A stretch of 64,000 nucleotides of DNA from Gammaproteobacteria bacterium (GCA_014075255.1 CP046178.1:134001-198000), one strand, 5' to 3'; positions 51,478-60,579 are shown, numbered from the stretch's first letter. Notes: generated from the letters alone by a model not told the origin. Made by a program: numbers and translations.

Positions 51478-52572
51478 ATGGCCAATACAAATATTGAACT
51501 AGAAGAATCACGCATCGTCGACACCCATGTTGAAAAAGAAGAGGTGGTTGCAGAGAACGCAATTCGGCCCAGTCAACTTTGTGATTACATTGGCCAAGAA
51601 AAAGTTTGTGAGCAAATGGAAATATTTATTTCTGCAGCTAAACAACGCCAAGAATCTTTAGATCATGTCTTAATATTTGGGCCGCCAGGTTTAGGTAAAA
51701 CAACGCTTTCACATATTGTTGCGAACGAGATGCAAGTAAATATGCGTCATACATCTGGCCCAGTGTTAGAGCGGCCAGGTGATTTGGCTGCGATCCTTAC
51801 TAATTTAGAACCGCATGATGTGTTGTTTGTAGATGAAATCCATCGTTTAAGTCCAGTAGTAGAGGAAGTTTTATATCCTGCCATGGAAGATTTTCAATTG
51901 GATATTGTGATTGGAGAAGGGCCCGCAGCGCGTTCGATTAAATTAGACCTCCCTCCATTTACATTAGTGGGTGCCACAACACGTGCAGGACTGCTTACAT
52001 CTCCATTACGCGATCGATTTGGAATTGTGCAACGACTTGAGTTTTACAATACAGAAGAACTAGCAACCATTGTCCGACGTTCTGCAAAAATATTAGATGT
52101 GAAACTCAATGATGATGGTGCTATACAGATCGCGAAACGCTCTAGAGGTACGCCTAGAATTGCGAATCGTTTATTACGTCGCGTGCGTGATTATGCGCAA
52201 GTTAAAGCCGATGGAGTAGTGACAAGTAAAATTGCAAATGCTGCTCTAGATATGCTGAGTGTGGATGAACACGGCTTTGATAATATGGATAGGAGGTTGT
52301 TGCTTGCGGTGATTGAAAAATTTGAAGGTGGGCCTGTAGGCGTGGATAGTTTGGCTGCAGCTATTGGCGAAGAGCGAGGCACTATTGAAGATGTCATTGA
52401 ACCGTTTTTAATTCTTAAAGGTTTCATGATGCGTACACCACGTGGTCGTGTGGCAACGGGGCATGCATACCGTCATTTTGGAATTAAAATCCCGCAACAT
52501 AATTTAGGTTCATCAGAAACAGATTCTAGTGAAGATCTGTTCTCATCTACATCCAGTGAAACTACCCAATAA
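51478..52572 (+). CDS. ruvB: Holliday junction branch migration ATPase RuvB
   Basis: Hexameric AAA+ motor that drives branch migration. The 364-residue product shows Walker [20 protein letters not shown] (about 62-80), Walker [41 protein letters not shown] (sensor 1 and arginine finger) and [17 protein letters not shown] (sensor 2). The winged-helix C-terminus has [21 protein letters not shown] and [16 protein letters not shown]. The Ser/Thr-rich tail is variable. It begins 25 bases after ruvA. Confidence 0.98.
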   Translation: MANTNIELEESRIVDTHVEKEEVVAENAIRPSQLCDYIGQEKVCEQMEIFISAAKQRQESLDHVLIFGPPGLGKTTLSHIVANEMQVNMRHTSGPVLERPGDLAAILTNLEPHDVLFVDEIHRLSPVVEEVLYPAMEDFQLDIVIGEGPAARSIKLDLPPFTLVGATTRAGLLTSPLRDRFGIVQRLEFYNTEELATIVRRSAKILDVKLNDDGAIQIAKRSRGTPRIANRLLRRVRDYAQVKADGVVTSKIANAALDMLSVDEHGFDNMDRRLLLAVIEKFEGGPVGVDSLAAAIGEERGTIEDVIEPFLILKGFMMRTPRGRVATGHAYRHFGIKIPQHNLGSSETDSSEDLFSSTSSETTQ

Positions 52573-52614
52573 AGTTAACCAATAAATTAATTAAGAAAAG
52601 CTCATTTACGATTA

Positions 52615-53031
52615 ATGAAGCCCTTTTTATGGCATACACGCGTTTACTATGAAGACACCGATGCAGGTGGAGTGGTGTATTACGCAAATTATTTAAAATA
52701 TATGGAGCGGGCCAGAACCGAGTGGTTGCGGGCATTGGGAGTGGAGCAAGATGTGTTGATAAAAGAACTGAACGTTTTGTTTGCGGTACGGTCAGTAACT
52801 ATAGAATATAAGAAGCCTGCGAGATTTAATGATGCTTTGGCAGTGAGTGTGGAGACTCATGTGCTTAAACCGGCAAGTATTACATTCAAGCAAGACGTAA
52901 GCCAACAAGGTGATGAAACAAATTTATTTACTACAAGTGAAGTGAATGTTGTTTGTTTGAATGCAAGTGATTTTTCACCTAATCCCATTCCTAAAAATTT
53001 ATATAAAGTTATTCAATCAGGGGAAGTATAA
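52615..53031 (+). CDS. ybgC: Tol-Pal-associated acyl-CoA thioesterase YbgC
   Basis: Hotdog-fold thioesterase (138 residues). YYEDTDAGGVVYYANYLKYM is the 4-hydroxybenzoyl-CoA-thioesterase-type active site with the catalytic Asp (about 14). ERARTEWLRALGVEQD follows and VRSVTIEYKKPARFND is conserved. It is the usual first gene of the tol-pal operon and is thought to act on acyl groups in phospholipid metabolism. Its stop is two bases before the tolQ start. Confidence 0.95.
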   Translation: MKPFLWHTRVYYEDTDAGGVVYYANYLKYMERARTEWLRALGVEQDVLIKELNVLFAVRSVTIEYKKPARFNDALAVSVETHVLKPASITFKQDVSQQGDETNLFTTSEVNVVCLNASDFSPNPIPKNLYKVIQSGEV

Positions 53032-53033
53032 CA

Positions 53034-53732
53034 ATGACGACTGATACCAGTATTTTAGGCTTGATAATGGAAGCCAGCCTGGTGGTGCAACTGGTGATGC
53101 TGATTTTGCTTATTGCATCGGTCATTTCATGGACCATGATGGTTAGCAAGTGGAAAATTATTCGCGATGCTCGTAATAATGCAGATAAATTTGAAGATCA
53201 ATTTTGGTCAGGAACGGACTTAGCCGCACTGTATGAAAAAATTAGAGTAAAAAAAGATCCTACAGGTATGGAGCATATTTTTCTTGCCGGGTTTAAAGAA
53301 TATGTACGTTTGCATCGCCAGCAACGCGTTTCACCGGAAGCGATCACCGATACTGCTTTGCGATCGATGAAAGTTGCGATGGCGCGAGAAGTGGAAGCGC
53401 TGGAACACTATCTTTCATTTTTAGCTACGGTAGGTTCTACCGCTCCCTATATTGGTTTGTTTGGAACGGTATGGGGAATTATGAATTCATTCCGCGCGTT
53501 GAGTGATGTGCAACAAGCCACACTTTCAGCAGTGGCGCCTGGTATAGCAGAAGCGCTGATCGCAACTGCAATGGGATTGTTCGCGGCCATTCCTGCTGTC
53601 ATTGCATATAACCGTTATTCCACTGATGTAGAACGTTTAATAATGCGCTATGACAATTTTGTTGAAGAATTTACAGCTTTATTGCAACGCCAAGCCTTAA
53701 CAAAAGATATGGATATGCAGGCGCGTGGATAA
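53034..53732 (+). CDS. tolQ: Tol-Pal inner-membrane motor subunit TolQ
   Basis: ExbB/MotA-like proton-channel subunit. The 232-residue protein has three membrane segments: one near residues 15-38 (VVQLVMLILLIASVISWTMM), and two around 135-195 in which SFLATVGSTAPYIGLFGTVWG and APGIAEALIATAMGLFAAIPAV are the conserved channel helices. It forms the TolQRA energising complex. Overlap and spacing show tight coupling with ybgC and tolR. Confidence 0.97.
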   Translation: MTTDTSILGLIMEASLVVQLVMLILLIASVISWTMMVSKWKIIRDARNNADKFEDQFWSGTDLAALYEKIRVKKDPTGMEHIFLAGFKEYVRLHRQQRVSPEAITDTALRSMKVAMAREVEALEHYLSFLATVGSTAPYIGLFGTVWGIMNSFRALSDVQQATLSAVAPGIAEALIATAMGLFAAIPAVIAYNRYSTDVERLIMRYDNFVEEFTALLQRQALTKDMDMQARG

Positions 53733-53758
53733 ACTTATGCATAAACGGGTGATTTAGC

Positions 53759-54235
53759 ATGGCCTATGTTGGCATTAAGCGTCGCAAGCGCATGGCAGAG
53801 ATCAACGTAGTTCCATACATTGATGTAACGTTGGTATTGCTGGTAATTTTTATGGTTACTGCGCCATTATTTCATCAAGGGGTTGAGGTAGATCTACCTT
53901 CTGCTCCTGCGAAACCATTGGAAAAAATCGACGAAAATCAAGAACCTCTGATAATTTCAGTGGATCGAGCAGGCAAAGTATTTGTGAATAAATCCGATAC
54001 ACCAAGGGAGCCCGTGGCGGATGAGTTTTTTAGAAACCAAATCGAAGAAATACTATCTAAAGAGGCAAGTCCCGTATATGTGCGGGGTGATAATGGTGTG
54101 GATTATGGTCGTGTCGTTACGGTGATGGTGATGTTGCAACAAGCAGGCGCTGAGAATGTTGGATTGATTACTGATCCCACTGTCTCTGATTCCACCATGT
54201 CTGACTTAACTGTGAAAGAACTTGATCCTTTATAG
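53759..54235 (+). CDS. tolR: Tol-Pal motor subunit TolR
   Basis: ExbD-like subunit of 158 residues. One transmembrane helix lies near residues 20-42, with the proton-carrying Asp in VVPYIDVTLVLLVIFMVTAP. The periplasmic part has GVEVDLPSAPAKPL, PLIISVDRAGKVFVN and VYVRGDNGVDYGRVVTVMVML (in part). It is 26 bases after tolQ and is followed by tolA with three bases between frames. Confidence 0.96.
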   Translation: MAYVGIKRRKRMAEINVVPYIDVTLVLLVIFMVTAPLFHQGVEVDLPSAPAKPLEKIDENQEPLIISVDRAGKVFVNKSDTPREPVADEFFRNQIEEILSKEASPVYVRGDNGVDYGRVVTVMVMLQQAGAENVGLITDPTVSDSTMSDLTVKELDPL

Positions 54236-54238
54236 GTT

Positions 54239-55231
54239 ATGGCTAAATTCAAGCGACATTTGCCAATGTCGGCGACAATTGCGATTGTTGTTCATGTGGC
54301 GATCATATTGCTATTGGTGGTTGGCTTTCAATTCAAGAGTGATCGAAAAGCTAATCCACTAGATAATATCAATACGATTAACGCCACGGTTATTAGTTCT
54401 GAAAAATTTGATGATAAAAAGCTATCTAAAGAGAGCGAGCAACAAAAGAAGCAGCAAGAAATTAAGCAAAAACTAGAAGAAGAAAAAAAACAACTTCAAG
54501 CTGAATTAGAGATAGAAAAGAAGAAAGCTGAGGAAATGCAAAAGGAAGCGGAAGCTGAACAGCAAAAAGTAGAAGAAATTAAAAAACAAGCTGCTGTAGA
54601 AAAGCAGCGTTTAGAAGAAGAATCTAAAAAGCAAGCTGCGGCTGAAAAAAAACGCTTAGAAGAGGAAGTAAAAGAGCAAGCTGAACTGGAGCAGAAAAAA
54701 GCTCAGGAAGCGAAAAAATTAGCGGAGCAAAAAAAGGCAGAAGAAGCTAAGAAATTAGCTGAAGAGAAAAAGCGTAAAGATGCAGAGACAAAAAAACTAG
54801 CAGCAGAAGAAAAGAAACGTAAAGAAGCTGAAAAGTTAGCCGCAGAAAAAGCAGCAGAACAAGAGCGTTTGGCAAAGATACTAGAAGCAGAAGAAGCTGA
54901 AATAAATGCCGCGGAAGCGGAAGCGCAACGTGCTGCTAAAGCGCGTGCAATGAGTAGGGATATAGCGATTTATCAGGACGCAATACGCAGTAGGATACAA
55001 AGTCGCTGGCGTAAGCCAATAAGTGAACAGCCAGAGGCTTGGTGTAAAGTTTATGTGCGTCAAGCACCTGGAGGATATGTGGAAGATGTAGTAGTAGAGC
55101 AATGTACTGGTGATGAAGCATTTCGTCGTTCAGTTGAGGAGGCGGTTTGGAAATCTGATCCATTACCAGAACCACCAACACCTGATCTGTTTGATCGAGA
55201 TTTACGTTTTAAATTTATACCGGAGATTTAA
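54239..55231 (+). CDS. tolA: TolA, trans-envelope protein of Tol-Pal
   Basis: 330-residue protein. An N-terminal transmembrane helix (SATIAIVVHVAIILLLVVGF, about 12-31) anchors it in the inner membrane. Domain II (about 65-240) is an extended Lys/Glu/Ala-rich coiled coil with repeated AEEKKR- and AEEAKKLA-like units. Domain III (about 240-330) includes AIRSRIQSRWRKPISEQPEAW, the Cys pair in AWCKVYVRQ and VVEQCTGDEAF, and the end PPTPDLFDRDLRFKFIPE. It contacts TolB and Pal in the periplasm. It shares one base with the tolB start. Confidence 0.95.
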   Translation: MAKFKRHLPMSATIAIVVHVAIILLLVVGFQFKSDRKANPLDNINTINATVISSEKFDDKKLSKESEQQKKQQEIKQKLEEEKKQLQAELEIEKKKAEEMQKEAEAEQQKVEEIKKQAAVEKQRLEEESKKQAAAEKKRLEEEVKEQAELEQKKAQEAKKLAEQKKAEEAKKLAEEKKRKDAETKKLAAEEKKRKEAEKLAAEKAAEQERLAKILEAEEAEINAAEAEAQRAAKARAMSRDIAIYQDAIRSRIQSRWRKPISEQPEAWCKVYVRQAPGGYVEDVVVEQCTGDEAFRRSVEEAVWKSDPLPEPPTPDLFDRDLRFKFIPEI

Positions 55232-56520
55232 TGAAAACTTTTGTTAGAGTAATGGCCTTGGGTATGTTTCTTTTTATGGGGCAAAGTGCATATGCAGTTT
55301 TAGAAATTGAAATTACTCAAGGTGTTGAAGGCGCGTTGCCGATAGCGATTACTGTTTTTGCTGGCGATACTTATTCCGCACCAGAAGCAATCGAAACTAT
55401 TGTTCGAAATGATTTAGCAAGAAGTGGGTTTTTTGATGTGCTCGACAAACAGCGTTTTCCTCAAGTGGCAGTTAACTCATCACAGTTAAATTTTAAGGCT
55501 TGGCGTGATACTGGAGTAGAGAGTTTATTGCTTGGAAAAATTATTCAGGCAGGTGAGGGTCAATATCGCATTGAATTTCAGTTAATCGATTTAATCAGAA
55601 AGAAAAGATTATTAGGTAATGTGATTCCGGCTGGCACTAAAGACGTACGCAAAGTTGGGCATAAAATTAGCGATTTGGTTTTTGAAACTTTAACGGGTAT
55701 ACGAGGTGCATTCAGTACTCGTGTAGCGTATGTAAGTACGATAAGCCAAGGCGATTCAAAAAAATATGTATTACAAATTGCGGATGCGGATGGTTATAAC
55801 GCTCGAACTATTTTTTCTTCCAGCAAACAAATTTTGTCTCCAGCCTGGTCTCCAGATGGTTCGCGCCTAGCCTATGTTTCATTTGAAAGTGGCAACTCAG
55901 CGATATATATACAAGATATAATTCAAGGTACGCGTGCAAAAGTATCTGCAAAAAAAGGCATCAATAGTGCGCCCTCCTGGTCTCCAAATGGAAGGCAATT
56001 AGCGCTAACCTTATCAGCTGCTGGCAGTCCTGATATCTATATATTGGATATAGCGGCAAAGAATTTAAAGCGACTCACAAGTGGCCCTGCGATCGATACC
56101 GAACCGAGTTGGATGCCAGACGGAAAAACTTTATTATTCACTTCTGATCGAAGTGGAGGTCCACAGATATATCAGGTATCAGCCAATGGAGGAAAAGCTC
56201 AACGGCTGACGTTTGATGGCAAGTATAATGCTGCCGCAGATGTCTCACCAGATGGTCGTTATCTTGCCTTGGTGAACAATAGTGGTAATGGGTTTCGCGT
56301 AGCGGTTATGGATATGCAATCAAAGGCTATGCGAGTCATTAGTAATGGTAATTTAGATGAAGGGCCTAGTTTTGCACCTAATGGAAGTATGATTATGTTT
56401 GCAACTTCTGATCAGGGTCGTGGAGTTTTAGCTGCCGTAAGTGCAGATGGGAGAGTTAAACAGAAACTACGTTTAACCGAAGGCGATGTGCGTGAACCGT
56501 CATGGTCACCATTTCGTTAA
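55231..56520 (+). CDS. tolB: Tol-Pal periplasmic beta-propeller TolB
   Basis: 429 residues. A signal peptide (VRVMALGMFLFMGQSAYA, cleavage around 22) precedes the N-terminal domain, which contacts TolA through residues near ITQGVEGALPIAI. Six propeller repeats follow, readable as SPAWSPDGSRLAYVS, APSWSPNGRQLALTL, EPSWMPDGKTLLFTS, AADVSPDGRYLALVN, GPSFAPNGSMIMFAT and EPSWSPF. Its start overlaps the tolA stop by one base. A hairpin separates it from pal. Confidence 0.97.
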   Translation: MKTFVRVMALGMFLFMGQSAYAVLEIEITQGVEGALPIAITVFAGDTYSAPEAIETIVRNDLARSGFFDVLDKQRFPQVAVNSSQLNFKAWRDTGVESLLLGKIIQAGEGQYRIEFQLIDLIRKKRLLGNVIPAGTKDVRKVGHKISDLVFETLTGIRGAFSTRVAYVSTISQGDSKKYVLQIADADGYNARTIFSSSKQILSPAWSPDGSRLAYVSFESGNSAIYIQDIIQGTRAKVSAKKGINSAPSWSPNGRQLALTLSAAGSPDIYILDIAAKNLKRLTSGPAIDTEPSWMPDGKTLLFTSDRSGGPQIYQVSANGGKAQRLTFDGKYNAAADVSPDGRYLALVNNSGNGFRVAVMDMQSKAMRVISNGNLDEGPSFAPNGSMIMFATSDQGRGVLAAVSADGRVKQKLRLTEGDVREPSWSPFR

Positions 56521-56526
56521 TTATGT

Positions 56527-56558
56527 TTCGAAATTTAATCCGTTTCGAATTTTATTTT
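56527..56558 (+). terminator. Hairpin with T tract between tolB and pal
   Basis: TTCGAAA (56527-56533) and TTTCGAA (56543-56549) form a perfect seven-base-pair stem around a nine-base loop, followed directly by TTTTATTTT (56550-56558). It looks like a Rho-independent terminator or attenuator seven bases after the tolB stop. If it works, pal and cpoB would be expressed from a separate promoter or at a different level from tolB. The stem has few G-C pairs, so strength is uncertain. Confidence 0.45.
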
Positions 56559-56582
56559 AGTAACCACAATGAGGAGTGAGTT

Positions 56583-57110
56583 ATGACTAAGCAACTACTT
56601 ATAGTATTTTTTATAAGTTTATTTTTAACATTGGGTGCATGTAGTTCCAGTACCAAGCAAATGCCTGGCGATGTAATCAGTGATGATTACGAAGGTGGTG
56701 ATCCTTCTTTAGACGATGCGTCAACAGCAGGTCTTGATGGTGAAGGTGGCTTGACTATGGGTAGCCTTGACGATGTGATTTCCCAATCCGGTAATGTTGT
56801 GTATTTTGATTACAACAGTGCTGAAATTCGTGATGAGTCGTTACCATTAATAATGGCGGCTGCAGAGTCACTAAGCACTAATCCGGCATCACAACTTCGT
56901 TTAGAAGGTCATGCGGATGAGCGTGGCACACGTGAGTTTAATCTTGCCTTGGGCGAGCAACGTGCACAAACTGTACGTGATTTAATTATGCTGCAAGGTG
57001 TAAGTGGTAATCAGCTCGACATTGTGAGCTATGGTGAAGAAAAACCTGCGGTGATAGGTTCGGGCGAACAGTCATGGCAGCAAAACAGAAGAGTTGAAAT
57101 CATTCAGTAA
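56583..57110 (+). CDS. pal: Peptidoglycan-associated lipoprotein Pal
   Basis: 175-residue outer-membrane lipoprotein that binds peptidoglycan. The signal ends in LFLTLGACSSS, with the acylated Cys at about residue 20. A flexible Asp/Gly-rich linker leads to the OmpA-like domain (about 70-175): VVYFDYNSAEIRDESLPLIM, LEGHADERGTREFNLALGEQ, RAQTVRDLIML, GEEKPAVIGSGEQSWQQNRR and VEII. GAGGAGTGAG lies just before the ATG, a good ribosome-binding sequence. Confidence 0.97.
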   Translation: MTKQLLIVFFISLFLTLGACSSSTKQMPGDVISDDYEGGDPSLDDASTAGLDGEGGLTMGSLDDVISQSGNVVYFDYNSAEIRDESLPLIMAAAESLSTNPASQLRLEGHADERGTREFNLALGEQRAQTVRDLIMLQGVSGNQLDIVSYGEEKPAVIGSGEQSWQQNRRVEIIQ

Positions 57111-57128
57111 GAACCGCTGGCTAAAATT

Positions 57129-57989
57129 ATGGAAAGAAAGTTAAGGATGAAGTGTAAATTATTTGGGTCAAGGCTATTGGTGACACTTGTTTTAATGCAA
57201 GTGTCAACCATGGCAGCTGCCCACAAGGCTAATAACGAGCGACTCGATACGATGGATGCAAGAATGCAACGTGTCGAGCGAGTTGCGAATAGTGAAGCTT
57301 TGGTTAATTTGTCACAGCGTATAAACGTGTTACAGCGCGAAATACAGCAATTACGAGGTGAGAATGAGCAGCTTACACATGAGTTAAATACTCTGAAATC
57401 GCGCCAACGCGAGCAGTATTTGGATATTGATCGACGTTTGCAGGCATCTGGACCAGTGTCTATGTCTGATAGCCGTAGTGCTAGTGAAGGTGTGTTGCTT
57501 GACAATAATGCCGCAAATCAAGTTCAAACCTCTGGCGATATTAATAATTCAAATCATCAAGTAGCTACAACAAGTGGCACTATTGTTTCTAATAGCGCTT
57601 CAAATGATGCAGCACAAGATTATAAGACTGCATTTACTTTGCTTAAACAAGGTAAGTATGACGATTCCATTGTGGCGTTTAATGGTTTTCTGCAAACCCA
57701 TTCGCAAAGTAAATATGCATCCAATGCGCAGTATTGGTTGGCTGAAGCAAACTATGTATCTAAACGCTATCCGCAAGCCTTATCTGAATTTACTAAAGTT
57801 ATTGAGCAATATCCTGCGAGTTCTAAAGTGGCAGATGCTAAATTGAAGTTGGGTTTTACTCATTATGAGCTGGGTCAATATGAAGAATCTCGAATTGAGC
57901 TAACTCGCTTACGTGCACAGTTTCCGAATTCAAGTGTTGCGAGCTTAGCTCAGCAGCGATTAGATAGGATGGCCAGAGAGGGCCATTAA
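57129..57989 (+). CDS. cpoB: CpoB/YbgF, Tol-Pal-linked TPR protein
   Basis: 286 residues, periplasmic. A signal peptide lies in the first 32 residues (KLFGSRLLVTLVLMQVSTMAAAH). A coiled-coil trimerisation region (about 35-100: RLDTMDARMQRVERVANSEAL, INVLQREIQQLRGENEQLTHE) is followed by a Ser/Asn-rich linker and TPR units (AFTLLKQGKYDDSIVAFNGF, YASNAQYWLAEANYVSKRYP, ASSKVADAKLKLGFTHYELG). CpoB coordinates Tol with PBP1B-driven peptidoglycan synthesis. It may start at ATG 57147 instead. Confidence 0.94.
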   Translation: MERKLRMKCKLFGSRLLVTLVLMQVSTMAAAHKANNERLDTMDARMQRVERVANSEALVNLSQRINVLQREIQQLRGENEQLTHELNTLKSRQREQYLDIDRRLQASGPVSMSDSRSASEGVLLDNNAANQVQTSGDINNSNHQVATTSGTIVSNSASNDAAQDYKTAFTLLKQGKYDDSIVAFNGFLQTHSQSKYASNAQYWLAEANYVSKRYPQALSEFTKVIEQYPASSKVADAKLKLGFTHYELGQYEESRIELTRLRAQFPNSSVASLAQQRLDRMAREGH

Positions 57990-58023
57990 AGCTAAGGTCA
58001 TTAAGACTTAATTTTTAAATTTT

Positions 58024-58725
58024 ATGACTGCTACTATTGCTACCTTGGGCACACAACCGCAAGCAGATAAGCTTCGTATTACTGAAATATTCGCGTCAAT
58101 TCAAGGTGAATCAACCAGTGTTGGTATGCCTACTGTTTTTGTGCGTTTAACGGGTTGCCCCTTGCGTTGCCAATATTGTGATACTGCCTATGCGTTTAGT
58201 GGTGGTAATTGGATGCAGTTTGATGAAATTACTTCAAAAGTTGCAGCCTTTAATCTAAAACATGTAACGGTAACCGGTGGAGAGCCACTGGCACAAAAAT
58301 CTTGTTTAAGTTTGCTTAGTACTCTGTGCGATCAAGATTACAAGGTTTCTCTTGAAACCAGTGGCGCATTAGACATCAGTGAAGTGGATCCTCGTGTAAT
58401 TAAAGTGATGGATATAAAAACGCCAGCGTCACAAGAGGCGAGTAAAAATCGTTGGGAAAATATCAGTTATCTACGTGAACAAGATCAAGTCAAGTTTGTA
58501 ATCTGTAATCAATCTGATTACGTTTGGGCAAAAAATATAGTTGTGGAACATCAGATAAGAGATCGTTGCGAGGTTCTGTTTTCACCTATGATGGAAGTGG
58601 AAGAAAGCAATGTTGATCCATTAGAGGCTAAACAATTAGCAGAATGGATTGTGCAAGATCAACTTGATGTACGCTTTCAAATGCAACTGCATAAAATACT
58701 TTGGGGAAACGTTCCTGGTAAATAA
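58024..58725 (+). CDS. queE: 7-carboxy-7-deazaguanine synthase QueE
   Basis: Radical-SAM enzyme of queuosine precursor synthesis; converts 6-carboxytetrahydropterin to CDG. The 233 residues show RITEIFASIQGESTSVGMPTVFVRLTGCPLRCQYCDT (in part), with the CxxxCxxC cluster at about residues 43-50, and THVTVTGGEPL-type SAM-binding as HVTVTGGEPLAQKS. MDIKTPASQEASKN is a late family motif. It forms a pair with queC, 96 bases downstream. Confidence 0.95.
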   Translation: MTATIATLGTQPQADKLRITEIFASIQGESTSVGMPTVFVRLTGCPLRCQYCDTAYAFSGGNWMQFDEITSKVAAFNLKHVTVTGGEPLAQKSCLSLLSTLCDQDYKVSLETSGALDISEVDPRVIKVMDIKTPASQEASKNRWENISYLREQDQVKFVICNQSDYVWAKNIVVEHQIRDRCEVLFSPMMEVEESNVDPLEAKQLAEWIVQDQLDVRFQMQLHKILWGNVPGK

Positions 58726-58821
58726 TAATACCATGCATAATTTAGGTCTTAATCCTAACATTGTTGCAGGGAAATAAAATACAGATATACATCATATTTC
58801 ACACCTAAAAAGTTCAAAATT

Positions 58822-59514
58822 TTGTCGCAGAAAACAAACGCCATTATCCTGCTCTCTGGAGGTCTAGATTCCGCCACTGCACTAGCTATTGCTCAATCGA
58901 AAGGTTTTGATTGCTATGCGTTAAGTTTTTCTTATGGTCAACGTCATGGTGCCGAACTTGCTGCCGCCACAAAAATAGCTAATTTAGCAAAAGTTGTTGA
59001 ACATAAAATTTTTCATATCGATCTTGCTACTTTTAAAGGTTCGGCTTTAACGGATGATGAAATTAGTGTTCCGCAAGCTGAAGTAGCGACTGCATCAGAG
59101 GGTATTCCAGTAACCTATGTTCCAGCTCGAAATACTGTATTTCTATCTATCGCATTAGCTTGGGCAGAAGTGCTGAAGAGCGAAGATATATTTATTGGTG
59201 TGAACGCAGTTGATTATTCTGGTTATCCTGATTGTAGGCCAGAATTTATACAGGCCTATGAACGCATGGCGAATTTAGCGACCAAGGCTGGAGTTGAAGG
59301 CAATACGCTTAAAATTCATACACCTTTGATCTCCTTAAGCAAATCCGAGATCATTACCTTAGGTAGTGAACATGACGTGGATTATGCTAATACTGTTTCT
59401 TGTTACTTGGCAGATGAGCAGGGTAAAGCTTGTGGAAGTTGTGATTCTTGTCATTTTCGCAAGCAAGGATTTGAAGAGGCTGGAATTGTTGATCCAACTA
59501 GATATACCAACTAA
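58822..59514 (+). CDS. queC: 7-cyano-7-deazaguanine synthase QueC
   Basis: ATP-dependent enzyme that makes preQ0 from CDG and ammonia. The 230-residue product has the P-loop-like [19 protein letters not shown] at the N-terminus, [26 protein letters not shown] and [18 protein letters not shown], and a zinc site from four Cys in [20 protein letters not shown]. The start is TTG 58822 ([14 protein letters not shown]). Together with QueE it makes preQ0; queD and queF are not in this window. Confidence 0.96.
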   Translation: MSQKTNAIILLSGGLDSATALAIAQSKGFDCYALSFSYGQRHGAELAAATKIANLAKVVEHKIFHIDLATFKGSALTDDEISVPQAEVATASEGIPVTYVPARNTVFLSIALAWAEVLKSEDIFIGVNAVDYSGYPDCRPEFIQAYERMANLATKAGVEGNTLKIHTPLISLSKSEIITLGSEHDVDYANTVSCYLADEQGKACGSCDSCHFRKQGFEEAGIVDPTRYTN

Positions 59515-59600
59515 ATATACTAGTTACAAACTAGCCAGAAGTGGATAGGTAAATGCATGGAGCTTTATTAAGAATTACGGTAGGATAGCGCGCTTCGCGT

Positions 59601-59676
59601 GGGCCGTTAGCTCAGCTGGTAGAGCACTCGGCTTTTAACCGAATGGTCGACAGTTCGAATCTGTCACGGCCCACCA
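59601..59676 (+). tRNA. tRNA-Lys (anticodon UUU)
   Basis: A 76-base cloverleaf. The acceptor stem GGGCCGT pairs with ACGGCCC, the D arm is GCTC...GAGC, the anticodon loop CTTTTAA places TTT at positions 34-36, and the T arm is GACAG-TTCGAAT-CTGTC. CCA is encoded. Base 27 (C) faces base 43 (A), a mismatch at the top of the anticodon stem. It follows queC, as in Pseudomonas. TAGGAT at 59581-59586 with a GC-rich discriminator may be its -10 region, and TTTTT directly after the CCA could end the transcript. Confidence 0.96.
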
Positions 59677-59702
59677 TTTTTCTGATTTAAAAATTATAAA
59701 TA

Positions 59703-60446
59703 TTATCTAGCGGTAGTCGCTTCTGCATCTAATATGACGAAGTCTACATTGACTGGCGTAGGAATTTCCTCACTTAAGTTACTTTCTTCAGAAACTTCTT
59801 TTCCAGCAATATCTATGGGGTTCGTTAAAGACATTGCGTGAAATAATGTCTCTACTTGTCGAGATGAAATTTCTATAGCAAAGTTTTGTTTGTAGTCTAT
59901 CGAAAACTGTTTAAGTGATTTTCTGGTTTTCACACCATAAACGCCATCTATATTGCCTGCAATATATCCAAGCCTATTTAAATAGAATTGAATAGTTGTA
60001 ATCAGTTGTCTTTCAGATGATGTTTCTTCAGGGGTATGGTTCGCCTGTAAGATGGTTATTATTTTTCTATCGTTCGCCTTATGAGCAAAGTCTATTGCTT
60101 TCATGCCTTCTTTAGATGTTAGGTCTGTGTCAGCGCCTAATTTTAAAAGCATGCCAACCGTATTAATGCTACCCATGCTTGATGCGAGCATGAGTGGTGT
60201 GATGCCGGCCTTATTTCGATGATCAATGTTTGCTCCAAAAGCAATGAGTTGCTCTACTTCACTGGCACTGTCCATTTCAATAGCATTATATAAAGATTCG
60301 TACATGCCAATGATAAGTCCTTGTTTATTATCTTTGGCAGAGTCTTTTATAAAATCATTCGTTTCTGTTGATAGCGCTATGTTTAAACTCGCAGAAATAA
60401 TCAGTAGAAGTGTGAGTAGTTTTTTGTTGGGGAACATCCTGTTCAC
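59703..60446 (-). CDS. Exported protein with ankyrin repeats and peptidoglycan-binding-like domain
   Basis: 247 residues. A signal peptide (FPNKKLLTLLLIISASLNIALS) directs it to the periplasm. Ankyrin repeats occupy about residues 45-135 (YNAIEMDSASEVEQLIAFGA, IDHRNKAGITPLMLASSMG, SINTVGMLLKLGADTDLT). A PG_binding_1-like segment follows at about 150-205 (LITTIQFYLNRLGYIAGNID, GVYGVKTRKSLKQFSIDY). The C-terminal tail is acidic. I do not recognise a named gene. It probably binds cell wall while mediating protein contacts, but this is inference from the domains. No neighbour shares its direction except the methylamine operon upstream, from which it is separated by 384 bases. Confidence 0.75.
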   Translation of the reverse strand: MNRMFPNKKLLTLLLIISASLNIALSTETNDFIKDSAKDNKQGLIIGMYESLYNAIEMDSASEVEQLIAFGANIDHRNKAGITPLMLASSMGSINTVGMLLKLGADTDLTSKEGMKAIDFAHKANDRKIITILQANHTPEETSSERQLITTIQFYLNRLGYIAGNIDGVYGVKTRKSLKQFSIDYKQNFAIEISSRQVETLFHAMSLTNPIDIAGKEVSEESNLSEEIPTPVNVDFVILDAEATTAR

Positions 60447-60496
60447 TTAAATTATGAAATTAGTATATTGATCTTAGTGGGTTACCTTTAGCGCAT

Positions 60497-60579
60497 CCAT
60501 TCAAATGCATTGAAAATGAGATACAGTTCATACTCTGTGATCTTTTTTTACATTTATTTAGAAATAAACCTTTGAATGG
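60497..60579. other. Candidate structured RNA element with multi-branched fold
   Basis: The 9-bp outer stem closes about 65 bases that fold into three hairpins, giving a cloverleaf-like topology of 83 bases. It is not a tRNA, since no conserved tRNA residues are present. On the - strand it would lie about 50 bases upstream of the ankyrin gene start and downstream of gmaS, so it could be a 5' leader or a 3' end structure. AT-rich sequence produces hairpins by chance; the perfect outer 9-bp pair is the strongest part. Confidence 0.35.
60520..60549 (+). terminator. Hairpin followed by T7
   Basis: GATACAG (60520-60526) pairs with CTGTGATC (60535-60542) with a single bulged G, around an eight-base loop, followed by seven T (60543-60549). 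It has the form of a + strand Rho-independent terminator, yet no + strand gene lies between the tRNA and this point. It overlaps the multi-branched element. Confidence 0.35.

Noticed and set aside
54440-54930. Repeat array or CRISPR-like pattern in tolA
   Set aside because: It is a protein-coding Lys/Glu/Ala coiled coil with imperfect codon repeats; no spacer-repeat regularity.
58726-58821. Possible preQ1 riboswitch in front of queC (CCTAAAAAGTTC and an ATTTAGG/CCTAA hairpin)
   Set aside because: The required P1 stem with C-rich loop and the A-rich tail do not line up as in the known aptamer class.
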